From contig NZ_JAGSYI010000003.1 in NCBI RefSeq assembly GCF_025685625.1, forward strand, positions 310,001-374,000: a stretch of DNA of 64,000 nucleotides, given 5' to 3'. Position numbers and translations under genes: made by a program. This DNA comes from Acidicapsa acidisoli. GTDB taxonomy: Bacteria > Acidobacteriota > Terriglobia > Terriglobales > Acidobacteriaceae. Positions 17,075-24,911 of the stretch are shown here, piece by piece (within the stretch, counting starts at the first letter, position 1; each line of letters starts with the position of its first letter). Below the pieces are notes generated by a model. The model saw only the letters and a program-made list of their open reading frames with translations. It ran no database searches and had not been told where the DNA came from.

Positions 17075-18151
17075 ATGCCATCAACCCCTTACGCAGGACG
17101 TATGCGATTTGGATTGCTTCCGGAACCGGAGAGCAATCCAGCATCCTTTCTGACTAGTTGCATCATTAACGGTGCACTACTCGCATTGCTCATCGTGTTT
17201 GGCACGGTGGCCCATCATGAGTTGCAAGTTCGCAAGATGGAGTCGACGGAGATCACGTTTCCGACGACGCCGCCTCCGGAGATCAAGGTAAAGGTAAAGG
17301 TGCCTCCGCAGCCGAAACTGCCGGCCCCGCCTGAGCCGAAGATAGCCAAGCTCGAGGCGCCTAAGATCTTCAAGCCAAAGGTTGAACCTAAACCGGAAGT
17401 CAAGCAGCTTCCTGTAATACAGGAGAAGGTTGCTCTGCCGACGGTCGCGGCAGCGAAACCGGCGATCGTGCTGGCTCCGCAGCCCAAGGCCGCGTTGACG
17501 GCGGCTGCACCTGCGCTCACGCCACAGCTTCATCCGTCGGTGACGCCCGTGCATCTGGGCGACCTGAACGGTGTGAAGCCAAATCCTGAGGCCACGCGGC
17601 CGGCAACGATTGCAGCTCTGGGAAATCCGTATGGTGGAATGCAGGGCAAAGCGGAAGCGCCACGCGGTGTCGTTGGTTCAACCGGATTCGGAAACGGAAC
17701 GAAGTCGGGCTCGAATGCCGGCTCGATGGGCCGGGTTGCTTCGGCTGGAATTCCGGGCGCGACTGGCACTGCTTCCAATGGCGGCAGCGGCAGCGGTTCG
17801 CAGGGCCGGGTGGTGGCGGCGGGCATTCCGGCGATGGCGACCCCTTCTTCGACCCCGGCTGCCGCAGTGGCGCAGGAGCCGAAGACCACTCCTCCGGTGT
17901 TGCTGAGCCACTCTGAACCGGAGTACACTCCCGAGGCACGTCAGCTCAAGATTCAGGGAGACGTGGTTTTACGCGTAACAATCACTACCAGCGGGCAGAT
18001 GGTGGTGCATAATGTGATCCACGGGCTGGGCCATGGTCTCGACGAATCCGCGATGCGGTCGGCGCCGACCTACAAGTTCCGGCCAGCTACGCAAAATGGA
18101 CAACCGGTGGAATATACCACCAACATCATCATCAAGTTCCAGACCGCTTAG
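17075..18151 (+). CDS. TonB-family energy transducer
   Basis: 358 residues. A single membrane anchor (SCIINGALLALLIVFGTVA, about residues 29-47) is followed by a long proline/lysine-rich spacer (PPEIKVKVKVPPQPKLPAPP, EPKPEVKQLP) and a glycine/serine-rich linker. The C-terminal TonB domain begins near residue 275: LSHSEPEYTPEARQLKIQGDVVLRVTI, then GLGHGLDESAMRSAPTYKFRPATQNGQPVEY. TonB carries inner-membrane proton-motive energy to outer-membrane receptors. No ExbB/ExbD or receptor gene is adjacent. It may be co-transcribed with the M48-like gene 117 bases downstream. Confidence 0.88.
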   Translation: MPSTPYAGRMRFGLLPEPESNPASFLTSCIINGALLALLIVFGTVAHHELQVRKMESTEITFPTTPPPEIKVKVKVPPQPKLPAPPEPKIAKLEAPKIFKPKVEPKPEVKQLPVIQEKVALPTVAAAKPAIVLAPQPKAALTAAAPALTPQLHPSVTPVHLGDLNGVKPNPEATRPATIAALGNPYGGMQGKAEAPRGVVGSTGFGNGTKSGSNAGSMGRVASAGIPGATGTASNGGSGSGSQGRVVAAGIPAMATPSSTPAAAVAQEPKTTPPVLLSHSEPEYTPEARQLKIQGDVVLRVTITTSGQMVVHNVIHGLGHGLDESAMRSAPTYKFRPATQNGQPVEYTTNIIIKFQTA

Positions 18152-18268
18152 CAAAGAACGCGAATGACGGATGCCTGGAGAATGCTCCAGCCGCAACCCC
18201 CCGGCCCAGAGAGGCAGGTGAAGGCGGCCAGAGAACGACTAGAGACGAATTCACCTTAGGAGCCTGCA

Positions 18269-20038
18269 ATGAAGTTATGGAAGATCCCCCTCACCTTCCT
18301 GATGATCACGTTGAGTATTAACGTAGCCTTCGCCAAGAAGGAGCCCAAGTACGAAAAGGCGCATCAGCTTACCCCCGAACAGGCTGCTCTGGTGGAAAAG
18401 GCGATTGCTCGGGAAAAGGTGATCATCAAGAGCATTCAACAGCGAACGCCTCTGGTCGAAACTTACATCCAGGAGATGAGACCCGACGACAAGCTGTATC
18501 AGGTTCCCACCGGGGACACATACATGCTGAACCGGGTCGACTTCCGCAAGACCTTTGTCGACAAGCCGTATTCGGCTCGCAGCGAAAAGGGCCACGGGTT
18601 TTTCAAGGGGTCGCTGTCCGCATTTTCCAACATCGGCAAGGCGCTGCACCTGGACAAGGAAACCTTTAACGACCTCGGTTTCACGCAGATGATGTTCCTG
18701 GATCCAAACGGGTTTGACCAGCAGCACTATGTTTTCAGCTATGTGCGCCGGGAGTTTCTGGGAAGCGTGAGGACATGGGAGTTCGACGTTCACCCACGAC
18801 CGGACGTGAAGGGCAACGGTCGCTTCTACGGACGTGTCTGGATTGAAGATCAGGACGGCAACGTGGTGCGGTTTAACGGCACCTATACCGAGAGCGCGAG
18901 CGAAGACAACAACAAGGAGTACTTCCACTTCGACAGCTGGCGCATGAATATGCAGCCGGATTTGTGGCTGCCGGTGGCGATCTACGTCGAGGAATCGCAG
19001 CGCATCGAAGGCGGCAAGACGGTTGGTTTGCGCGCCCAGACGCACTTCTGGGGCTACTCCCTGACGCTGCCGACACGCGACAGCGAGAATGTCTCGGTAC
19101 AGGTGGAAGGTGCGGTCGATCAGAGCGGGGATTCGCAGGATGTAACTCCTTTGCAGGCAACGCGCCAGTGGGTTTCGCAGGCGGAAGATAACGTCCTTGA
19201 TCGCCTGGTGCAGGCCGGATTGCTGGCTCCGCCCAGCGATTTCGACAAAACGCTGGAACAAATCGTGGTGAACCTCGCTGTTCCAAACAATCTGAACTTC
19301 CCTGACCCGATTCATTGCCGGATTCTGTTGACGACGACGGTTGAGGCGACGACGGTGGGCAACACCATCCTGCTCAGCAAGGGACTAATCGACACGCTGC
19401 CGAATGAGGAGTCGATTGCCTCTGTGGTGGCTCTGGAGCTGGCGCACATCGCGCTTGGACACCACATCGATACGCGCTATGCCTTCAACGACCGGCTGCT
19501 CTTCCCGGATGAGTCCTCGTTCCAACGCGTCAAGATGAATCATTCCGACCTCGACAATGCGGCGGCATCCAAGAGCGCCATTGCGTACATGCAGAACTCG
19601 ATGTACAAGGACCGCCTCGCGAACGCCGGCCTCTACTTCGCCCAGTTGACAGATCGGGCCAAGGCGCTGAAGCAGCTCAACAGCCCGAAGCTGGGCGACT
19701 CGATGCTGAAAGCGGACGGCACTCCGTGGCTGGCCGACTTGGCCAAGGGCGCGCCCAAGCTGAACCAGGACGACACAACGCAGGTGGCTGCGCTTCCGCT
19801 GGGAAGCTGGCTCAAGACCGATCCGTGGGATGACAAGGAGCATATGTTGAACGCGAAGCGGTACGCTCCGTTGAACGCTCGCGACAAGATGCCGTTTGAA
19901 GTGACGGCGATCTACTACAAGCTGCAACGGTATGAGGACGCAGCGAAGGCTCCGGCGGATACGACGCCGGCGACTCCACCGCCTCCTGCTCCGGCTGCGG
20001 GTCAAGCCGCAAACCCCGCTCCTACTAGTAACAATTAA
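18269..20038 (+). CDS. Secreted M48-like protein with lost zinc site (predicted pseudoprotease)
   Basis: 589 residues with a signal peptide (LWKIPLTFLMITLSINVAFA). The middle holds a beta-rich domain, and the region after about residue 340 matches M48 peptidases: ILLTTTVEATTVGNTILLSKGLIDTLPNEESIASVVALELAHIALGHH. The zinc motif HExxH is replaced by L389-E-L-A-H393. The downstream EADxxA-type segment reads DLDNAAASKSAIAYM, so the third ligand is missing too. The fold should therefore be non-catalytic, perhaps binding or scaffolding. The C-terminus is an alanine/proline-rich tail. AGGAG at 18259-18263 precedes the ATG. Its neighbours are TonB upstream and a beta-barrel protein downstream. Confidence 0.8.
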   Translation: MKLWKIPLTFLMITLSINVAFAKKEPKYEKAHQLTPEQAALVEKAIAREKVIIKSIQQRTPLVETYIQEMRPDDKLYQVPTGDTYMLNRVDFRKTFVDKPYSARSEKGHGFFKGSLSAFSNIGKALHLDKETFNDLGFTQMMFLDPNGFDQQHYVFSYVRREFLGSVRTWEFDVHPRPDVKGNGRFYGRVWIEDQDGNVVRFNGTYTESASEDNNKEYFHFDSWRMNMQPDLWLPVAIYVEESQRIEGGKTVGLRAQTHFWGYSLTLPTRDSENVSVQVEGAVDQSGDSQDVTPLQATRQWVSQAEDNVLDRLVQAGLLAPPSDFDKTLEQIVVNLAVPNNLNFPDPIHCRILLTTTVEATTVGNTILLSKGLIDTLPNEESIASVVALELAHIALGHHIDTRYAFNDRLLFPDESSFQRVKMNHSDLDNAAASKSAIAYMQNSMYKDRLANAGLYFAQLTDRAKALKQLNSPKLGDSMLKADGTPWLADLAKGAPKLNQDDTTQVAALPLGSWLKTDPWDDKEHMLNAKRYAPLNARDKMPFEVTAIYYKLQRYEDAAKAPADTTPATPPPPAPAAGQAANPAPTSNN

Positions 20039-20285
20039 CCGCGTACCGGGGAATAAAGTCCCTGGAATTTCGATCGAGGGATATATCAGCCGGGAAGCAA
20101 CGGGCCGCAGGGTTCGGGGTTTCCCGGCTATACTTTTGTAGGTAGCCTGGGGAATTTCAAGTCTTTTCCCCTTTTTCGTTGCGTGCCGACGTCTAAGACC
20201 TGGCGGTGATCTTTTTGCCAAAGATCGCTGAGGTTTCGATGACCGGTTTGCACTTTCAGAGAAGATGTTTCTCTGCGCTGGTCCA

Positions 20286-20325
20286 ACTAGACCCTCAGGA
20301 CAATAACTAGACCCTCAGGACAAAT
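20286..20325. repeat. Tandem direct repeat upstream of beta-barrel gene
   Basis: AACTAGACCCTCAGGACAA occurs twice in a row, at about 20286 and 20306, ending six bases before the next start codon. It covers the expected ribosome-binding and leader region of the gene at 20331. Confidence 0.8.
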
Positions 20326-20330
20326 CCGGA

Positions 20331-20885
20331 ATGATCACAAAAACAACGACTTTTTCTTTTTTGCTCCTTTTGGCGGCAGTGATGGGCGCCGGTGCGGTTT
20401 CGATGCAGGCTCAGGTGGTTCCGTCGGCGATCAAGAGTCCCATTTCCCTCACGGTGGGCGGCACCGTTTCGGTATTTGACCCCAACTACATCCAGAACAA
20501 ACTGGTGGGCGCGGGCGCATTCGTTGACGTGAACCTATTTCATGGCATTGGCGTGGAAGCGGAAGGGCGCTGGCAGCGCTTTCACGAGACCGAAGGCATC
20601 AGCCAGGACAATTACCTGATCGGGCCGCGTGTTCAGGTACTGCACTTCTGGCGTTTGCGGCCCTACGCGAAGGTACTCGGCGGCTTTTCGAATATGAACT
20701 TCGAAGAAGGCATCGGCTCCGGACGCTTTACGACGCTGGCTTTTGGCGGCGGAGTCGACATCAAAATGACGCGCCGGTTGAGCGTGCGGGCCTTTGACGC
20801 AGAGTACCAGTATTGGCCGTCGTTTCTGGGTGGAACGCTGACGCCTTACGGGGCTAGCGCTGGGATCAGCTATCGGATTTTTTAG
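20331..20885 (+). CDS. Outer-membrane beta-barrel protein
   Basis: 184 residues with a signal peptide (TFSFLLLLAAVMGAGAVSMQA). The rest alternates polar and aromatic residues in strand-length pieces: ISLTVGGTVSVFDP, VGAGAFVDVNLFHGIGVEAEGRW, LRPYAKVLGGFSNMNF, FTTLAFGGGVDIKMTRRLSVRAFDAEYQYW and a final LTPYGASAGISYRIF. The terminal phenylalanine is the outer-membrane assembly signal. The size and eight-strand pattern fit the OmpA/OprF-like small barrels common in acidobacteria. Ligand and role are unknown. The tandem repeat directly before the start leaves no standard ribosome binding site except AGGAC. Confidence 0.8.
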   Translation: MITKTTTFSFLLLLAAVMGAGAVSMQAQVVPSAIKSPISLTVGGTVSVFDPNYIQNKLVGAGAFVDVNLFHGIGVEAEGRWQRFHETEGISQDNYLIGPRVQVLHFWRLRPYAKVLGGFSNMNFEEGIGSGRFTTLAFGGGVDIKMTRRLSVRAFDAEYQYWPSFLGGTLTPYGASAGISYRIF

Positions 20886-20946
20886 GGAGTAAAGGACGAA
20901 AACCTGGCGTTTATTTCGACAGTCGGATCGGTTTGAAAAAGACAAA

Positions 20947-21010
20947 CCCTCAGGGGCTAAAGCCCCTTGATATTGTAGGACTTAATGTACGGGCTGAAGC
21001 CCGTACCCTT
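20947..21010. repeat. Dispersed repeat, family B copy 1 (paired palindromes)
   Basis: CAGGGGCTAAAGCCCC and, 29 bases on, TACGGGCTGAAGCCCGTACCCTT form two palindromes as a unit. The same pair recurs at 31970-32040 and, with different spacing, at 35522-35586. Here it lies between convergent genes. Confidence 0.85.
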
Positions 21011-21025
21011 CACCGTGCCCTCACG

Positions 21026-21526
21026 CTATTTGGCGATTACGTCGATGGCGACTGGGATGGTGTGCGGGGGCATGCACGTGTCGCTGTTGCAGGCCTGATA
21101 GCGGAGTTTGGCTTCTACGAGGTGCTCTCCCTTGGAAGCGACAAATTCGGTATGCACAATAAATTCGCCGGTGTAGACGCTGAGTTTTTCGTTGGGGCTT
21201 AGGGCAAAGGTGTAATCGGTTCCGGGTGGGAAGTCGGTTTTTGCCAGATGCACGCCTGGGGTCTCGGGCAGGCTCAAGGTGGTCGGAATCAGGTCTTCGG
21301 TACGCGGGGTGTGCGAATTGACGTGCAGTCCCTGGCCTACTTTGAAGTGCAAATCGACGGCCGAGGGCTTATCCGCCGCGACTGTAACCTGTTCCGGAAA
21401 AAGGTAGGTCACCGCGGTTGTTTTGGCGCCAGCAGGTCGGGGCTGGAGATCGCCGAGTGGATTCTGAGCCTGAAGCGGCGCGAGGGCCAAGGCGAAGGCC
21501 AGCAGTTTTGTTGCCGAGAGATACAT
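21026..21526 (-). CDS. Stand-alone DsbD alpha-domain protein, periplasmic
   Basis: 166 residues. A signal peptide (LSATKLLAFALALAPLQA) precedes a domain that matches the N-terminal alpha domain of DsbD: VTVAADKPSAVDLHFKVGQGLHVNSHTP, then YTGEFIVHTEF and LRYQACNSDTCMPPHTIPV. Cys146 and Cys151 are at the positions of the DsbD-alpha redox pair. In DsbD this domain hands electrons to DsbC, DsbG or CcmG and is recharged by a membrane domain. That membrane domain is absent from this protein and from the window. The start codon follows directly after the stop of the TlpA-like gene, so the two form one operon. Confidence 0.82.
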   Translation of the reverse strand: MYLSATKLLAFALALAPLQAQNPLGDLQPRPAGAKTTAVTYLFPEQVTVAADKPSAVDLHFKVGQGLHVNSHTPRTEDLIPTTLSLPETPGVHLAKTDFPPGTDYTFALSPNEKLSVYTGEFIVHTEFVASKGEHLVEAKLRYQACNSDTCMPPHTIPVAIDVIAK

Positions 21527-22177
21527 CTAGTTCCCTTCTCCTAACGCCTTGCGGATGTTGGCTTCGAGATCGTCTTTGGAGGTAAGCCCGAAGGACGCAG
21601 CTACGATGGTGCCTTTGCGGTCGATGAAGAAGGAGGTCGGGAAGACGTCCACATCTCCATAGGGCTTGCCGATGCTGTCGCCGTCGATTAGCACAGGGTA
21701 ATCGATGTGCAGATCCTGCGCTCCCTTTGCAATGCCCGCGATGTCTTTAGCCAATTGGTTTTTGTCATCTTTGTCGAGATCGTCGACGGAGACACCGAGT
21801 ATTTCAAAGCCTTTGGGGGCGTATTGCTTTTCGAGCTCGACCAGCCACGGGGTTTCGATCTTGCAGGGAGCGCACCATGTGGCCCAGAAATTGATCTGAA
21901 CTGCCTTGCCTTTGTAGCTGGCGAGAGAGACTTTTTCGCCTTTAACGTTGGTGAGGGTGAAGGCCGGGGCAGGCTTGCCGACGAGCGGCGAGCTCATGTG
22001 CAACGCGCCTCCGCTGTTGTCGTCCGCCACGAGGACGGCTTGTGCCTGCTGTGCCTGGAGACGGGCTGCGGCCTGTTTGCGGTTCTGCCAGTTGGCCCAG
22101 CCAGCGAGGGAGAGCAATCCCAGGACGAATACGACGACGGCGATTACGACGACATTGCGTTTCAAGGAATCAGTCAC
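21527..22177 (-). CDS. TlpA/ResA-type membrane-anchored thioredoxin
   Basis: 216 residues. One membrane anchor (VVVIAVVVFVLGLLSLAGW, about residues 9-27) is followed by a thioredoxin fold: VGKPAPAFTLTNVKGEKVSLASYKGKAVQINFWATWCAPC with Cys102 and Cys105, then FEILGVSVDD and DVFPTSFFIDRKGTIVAASFG. Such proteins reduce disulfides on the periplasmic side, often for cytochrome c maturation or to supply other reductases. It is the first gene of a two-gene operon and abuts the DsbD-alpha gene. A natural inference is that one partner passes electrons to the other. Confidence 0.9.
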   Translation of the reverse strand: MTDSLKRNVVVIAVVVFVLGLLSLAGWANWQNRKQAAARLQAQQAQAVLVADDNSGGALHMSSPLVGKPAPAFTLTNVKGEKVSLASYKGKAVQINFWATWCAPCKIETPWLVELEKQYAPKGFEILGVSVDDLDKDDKNQLAKDIAGIAKGAQDLHIDYPVLIDGDSIGKPYGDVDVFPTSFFIDRKGTIVAASFGLTSKDDLEANIRKALGEGN

Positions 22178-22297
22178 CCCGGGCTTTCATTATGCAGTTT
22201 CTGTCCAGTTTCATTGTAAGACGGACTTGTTATTGGATGGTGCGCAGCGTGCCGGGGTTACGGGAGATTGACGGGAAACTGCTACCATCGGAGTCGC

Positions 22298-23308
22298 ATG
22301 AATGATGTTAACTCTGGAATAGCGGGATGGACGCCGGCGGAACTGGTTCGGACTGAGGCGGCGGCTTTGGAGGCGCTTGCGGTGCGGCTGGATGAGGCGA
22401 TGGCCGAGACTTTTGGCCGCGCCGTCGAGCTGGTGGTGCGTTGCGGCGAGGGGCGCGGCCGTGTGGTGGTAACGGGCATGGGCAAGAGCGGGATTATCGC
22501 CCAGAAGATTGCGGCGACGCTGAGCTCGACCGGGAGCCCGGCGCTGTTTTTACATCCGGCGGAGGCGGTGCACGGCGACCTGGGCGTTCTGATGCCGGGG
22601 GATGTGGTGGTTGCGTTGTCGGCGAGCGGGGAGACGGAGGAGATTCTGCGGCTGCTCCCTGTGCTGAAGCGCAAGGGTGATGCACTGATCTCGTTCTGCT
22701 GCAATCTGCAATCAACGCTGGCAACGGCGAGCGATGTAGTGCTGGATGTTGGGGTGGAGCGCGAGGCTTGCGGGATGAATCTGGCCCCGACAGCGTCGAC
22801 GACGGCGATGCTGGCGCTGGGAGATGCGCTGGCAATTGCGGTTTCGCTGCGCAAGGGCTTTCGGTTGGAGGATTTTGCGGAGTTGCATCCGGGTGGGAAG
22901 TTGGGGGCAATACTCGAAAAGCGGCTGGCGAAGGTGCGGGATCTGATGCATTCCGGCGAAGCGATTCCAGCGGTCGGTTCCCGGACGCTGATGACGGATG
23001 TGATCTATGAGATGTCGCGCAAGAAGCTGGGAATTACGACCGTTCAGGAAGATGGGCGGTTGCTTGGGGTGATTTCGGACGGAGATTTGCGGCGTTTGCT
23101 GGAACGCGAAGGCGGAGCGGCGCTAAGCAAGACCGCAAGCGAAGCGATGAATGCGCATCCGAGGACGATTGGCGTGGGAGAGCTGGCGGCGCGCGCACTG
23201 GCGGAGCTTGAGGAGAAGAAGATTACCTCGCTGGTGGTCGTTGATTCCGAAAGCCGCGTCGAGGGCGTGTTGCATCTGCATGATCTTTGGGGGATGGAGT
23301 TGATCTGA
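22298..23308 (+). CDS. kdsD: Arabinose-5-phosphate isomerase (KpsF/GutQ/KdsD family)
   Basis: 336 residues from the second ATG, which begins MNDVNSGIAGWTP. It converts ribulose-5-phosphate to arabinose-5-phosphate, the first step toward Kdo in lipopolysaccharide. The SIS domain shows VVTGMGKSGIIAQKIAATLSSTGSPALFLHPAEAVHGDLG and ALSASGETEEI, with MNLAPTASTTAMLALGDALA. A pair of CBS domains follows (about 210-336: RDLMHSGEAIPAV, VISDGDLRRLLE). All core motifs are intact. The SDR gene starts 22 bases later and may share the transcript. Confidence 0.93.
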   Translation: MNDVNSGIAGWTPAELVRTEAAALEALAVRLDEAMAETFGRAVELVVRCGEGRGRVVVTGMGKSGIIAQKIAATLSSTGSPALFLHPAEAVHGDLGVLMPGDVVVALSASGETEEILRLLPVLKRKGDALISFCCNLQSTLATASDVVLDVGVEREACGMNLAPTASTTAMLALGDALAIAVSLRKGFRLEDFAELHPGGKLGAILEKRLAKVRDLMHSGEAIPAVGSRTLMTDVIYEMSRKKLGITTVQEDGRLLGVISDGDLRRLLEREGGAALSKTASEAMNAHPRTIGVGELAARALAELEEKKITSLVVVDSESRVEGVLHLHDLWGMELI

Positions 23309-23329
23309 CGCGGAAAGGTGCAAGCGACC

Positions 23330-24190
23330 ATGGCACAGGAACGGGTTGCGCTGATTACTGGGGCATCCAGCGGTTTTGGGCTGCTGACGGCTGTCACCTT
23401 GGCCCGGCGCGAATGGCGGGTGCTGGCCACAATGCGCGATCTGACGCGGCGCGAACGGCTGGAGAGTGCAGCTCGCGCGGCGGGAGTGCTGGGGCGGATC
23501 GAAATTCTTGCGCTGGATGTGACTGATCTCGAACAGATTGCCGGAGTAGCCGCTACGGTTGCAGCTCGCGGGTTGCGGATGGATGCACTCGTCAACAATG
23601 CCGGCTTTGCGATGGCCGGGTTTGCCGACGATGTTACGGATGCGGAACTGCGACGGCAGTTCGATACGAACTTTTTTGGCGCGGCGGCGGTGACTCGGGC
23701 TTTTCTGCCGCAGTTGCGGCGTCAGGGTTTCGGGCATATTGTCATGGTTTCTTCGGTTTCAGGACGCAGCGCTTTTCCTGGGATGAGCAGCTACTCGGCA
23801 TCGAAGTTTGCGATGGAGGGTTGGTCCGAATCGCTGAGACTTGAGCTCAAATCGCTGGGAATTCAGGTGGTCCTGGTGGAGCCGGGTGCATTTGAAACCG
23901 ATATCTGGACGCGCAATGGAACGCTCTCCGAGGGAACGCTCGATCCGCGCTCTCCGAATGCGGCTCGGGTGGAGCGTTGGAAAAAAGGGATCGAAGGAGC
24001 GAAGAAGCAGCCCGATGCGCAAGTGGTGGCGGATGGGATTGCGGCGATTCTGGAAGATCCGAAACCGCGGCTGCGGTATGTCTACGGAAGAGACGCGAAA
24101 ATGGCTCTCATGATGCGCCGGTTGCTGCCGTCTGACGTTTTCGAGCGGCTGATGGTCAAGTACAGCGGGATCGACGGCAATGCCGGTTGA
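23330..24190 (+). CDS. Short-chain dehydrogenase/reductase (SDR)
   Basis: 286 residues from ATG 23330 (MAQERVALITGASSGFG). It is a classical SDR with the cofactor loop TGASSGFG, VNNAG (about 88-92), the catalytic triad Ser in VMVSSVSGRSAFPG and YSASKFAMEG, and VVLVEPGAFET after the active site. The Arg in TMRDLTRR after beta-2 suggests NADPH preference. The substrate cannot be read from sequence. It sits directly after kdsD; a link to envelope metabolism is possible but unproven. Confidence 0.9.
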   Translation: MAQERVALITGASSGFGLLTAVTLARREWRVLATMRDLTRRERLESAARAAGVLGRIEILALDVTDLEQIAGVAATVAARGLRMDALVNNAGFAMAGFADDVTDAELRRQFDTNFFGAAAVTRAFLPQLRRQGFGHIVMVSSVSGRSAFPGMSSYSASKFAMEGWSESLRLELKSLGIQVVLVEPGAFETDIWTRNGTLSEGTLDPRSPNAARVERWKKGIEGAKKQPDAQVVADGIAAILEDPKPRLRYVYGRDAKMALMMRRLLPSDVFERLMVKYSGIDGNAG

Positions 24191-24271
24191 GATGGCCAAG
24201 TGCATGTTGCGGTAAACTGGCCTCTGGTTGGGTTGATTCATAGCCCTCCTCAGCGAGGAGATCGAGCTTAT

Positions 24272-24736
24272 ATGCCTACCGCTTCCTTCCGTCCGCAGGG
24301 ATCCGGCGTTCCTCTGGAACAACAGGCTGGAATCGACGCACGAAAAGCAGGCGGAGTGATCGCCTGGTCCAGCTTCGTTTTCGCGGTGCTGCAGAGTGTT
24401 TGCACATTCTTTGCGGCGGTGGATGGGCTGCGGGTGGCGATTGGGGTTGGAGCGCTGGTGCTTGGCGCTGGGGTGGGCGGATTTGTGCATCAATTGCACT
24501 CGGATCTGATCCGGTTGCCGATGATCGGGCTGGCTCTCTTTGGTTCTTTGCTGAATTTGGTGGTTTTATGGCAGGTTCGGCGGCTTCGCAACAATCCGGC
24601 GGCGCAGTGGCGGCAGCGGCCGTTGAGTGCGTCGAAGGTTCGCATGGAGCGGGTGCAGCTGGTTTTGTCGATTCTGACGCTGGTGCTGGTGGGGATTGAG
24701 GAATACTGGCATATTCGCTGGCATCATCACGTATAG
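24272..24736 (+). CDS. Four-helix membrane protein of unknown function
   Basis: 154 residues from the ATG at 24272, which has GAGGAG 11 bases upstream; the longer frame begins with unlikely residues. Four hydrophobic stretches are visible: IAWSSFVFAVLQSVCTFFAAV, VAIGVGALVLGAGVGGFV, MIGLALFGSLLNLVVLWQV and VQLVLSILTLVLVGIEEYW. The protein ends HIRWHHHV, a histidine-rich tail that might bind metal. No family is recognised. Confidence 0.65.
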   Translation: MPTASFRPQGSGVPLEQQAGIDARKAGGVIAWSSFVFAVLQSVCTFFAAVDGLRVAIGVGALVLGAGVGGFVHQLHSDLIRLPMIGLALFGSLLNLVVLWQVRRLRNNPAAQWRQRPLSASKVRMERVQLVLSILTLVLVGIEEYWHIRWHHHV

Positions 24737-24760
24737 GCCGCTTTCCCGGTAGCGGCTCTT
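24737..24760 (+). terminator. Candidate terminator hairpin after the membrane-protein gene
   Basis: GCCGCT and AGCGGC form a 6-bp stem around TTCCCGGT directly after the stop, followed by TCTTG. A modest intrinsic terminator at best. Confidence 0.35.
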
Positions 24761-24780
24761 GTCGAATTTGATTCAATGCA

Positions 24781-24799
24781 GAGAGCCAGTGCGGCTCTC
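24781..24799 (+). other. Hairpin in the proS leader
   Basis: GAGAGCC and GGCTCTC pair perfectly around AGTGC about 115 bases before proS. It lacks T-box hallmarks that I can see, so no riboswitch is claimed. It may be a second terminator or a leader structure. Confidence 0.35.
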
Positions 24800-24911
24800 G
24801 CTCCTTCCGATCCCAGAAGATCTCTCCCCCCGAACATTTAGAATGATGGCTACTGTCATTTGGTTTGCGCCGGGTTTTTGCTTTGGCGGGAAAGCACGTT
24901 GATCTCTACGT

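Noticed and set aside
24760-24911. Possible T-box or other riboswitch before proS
   Set aside because: Hairpins are present, but I find no T-box sequence, specifier loop or antiterminator pair.
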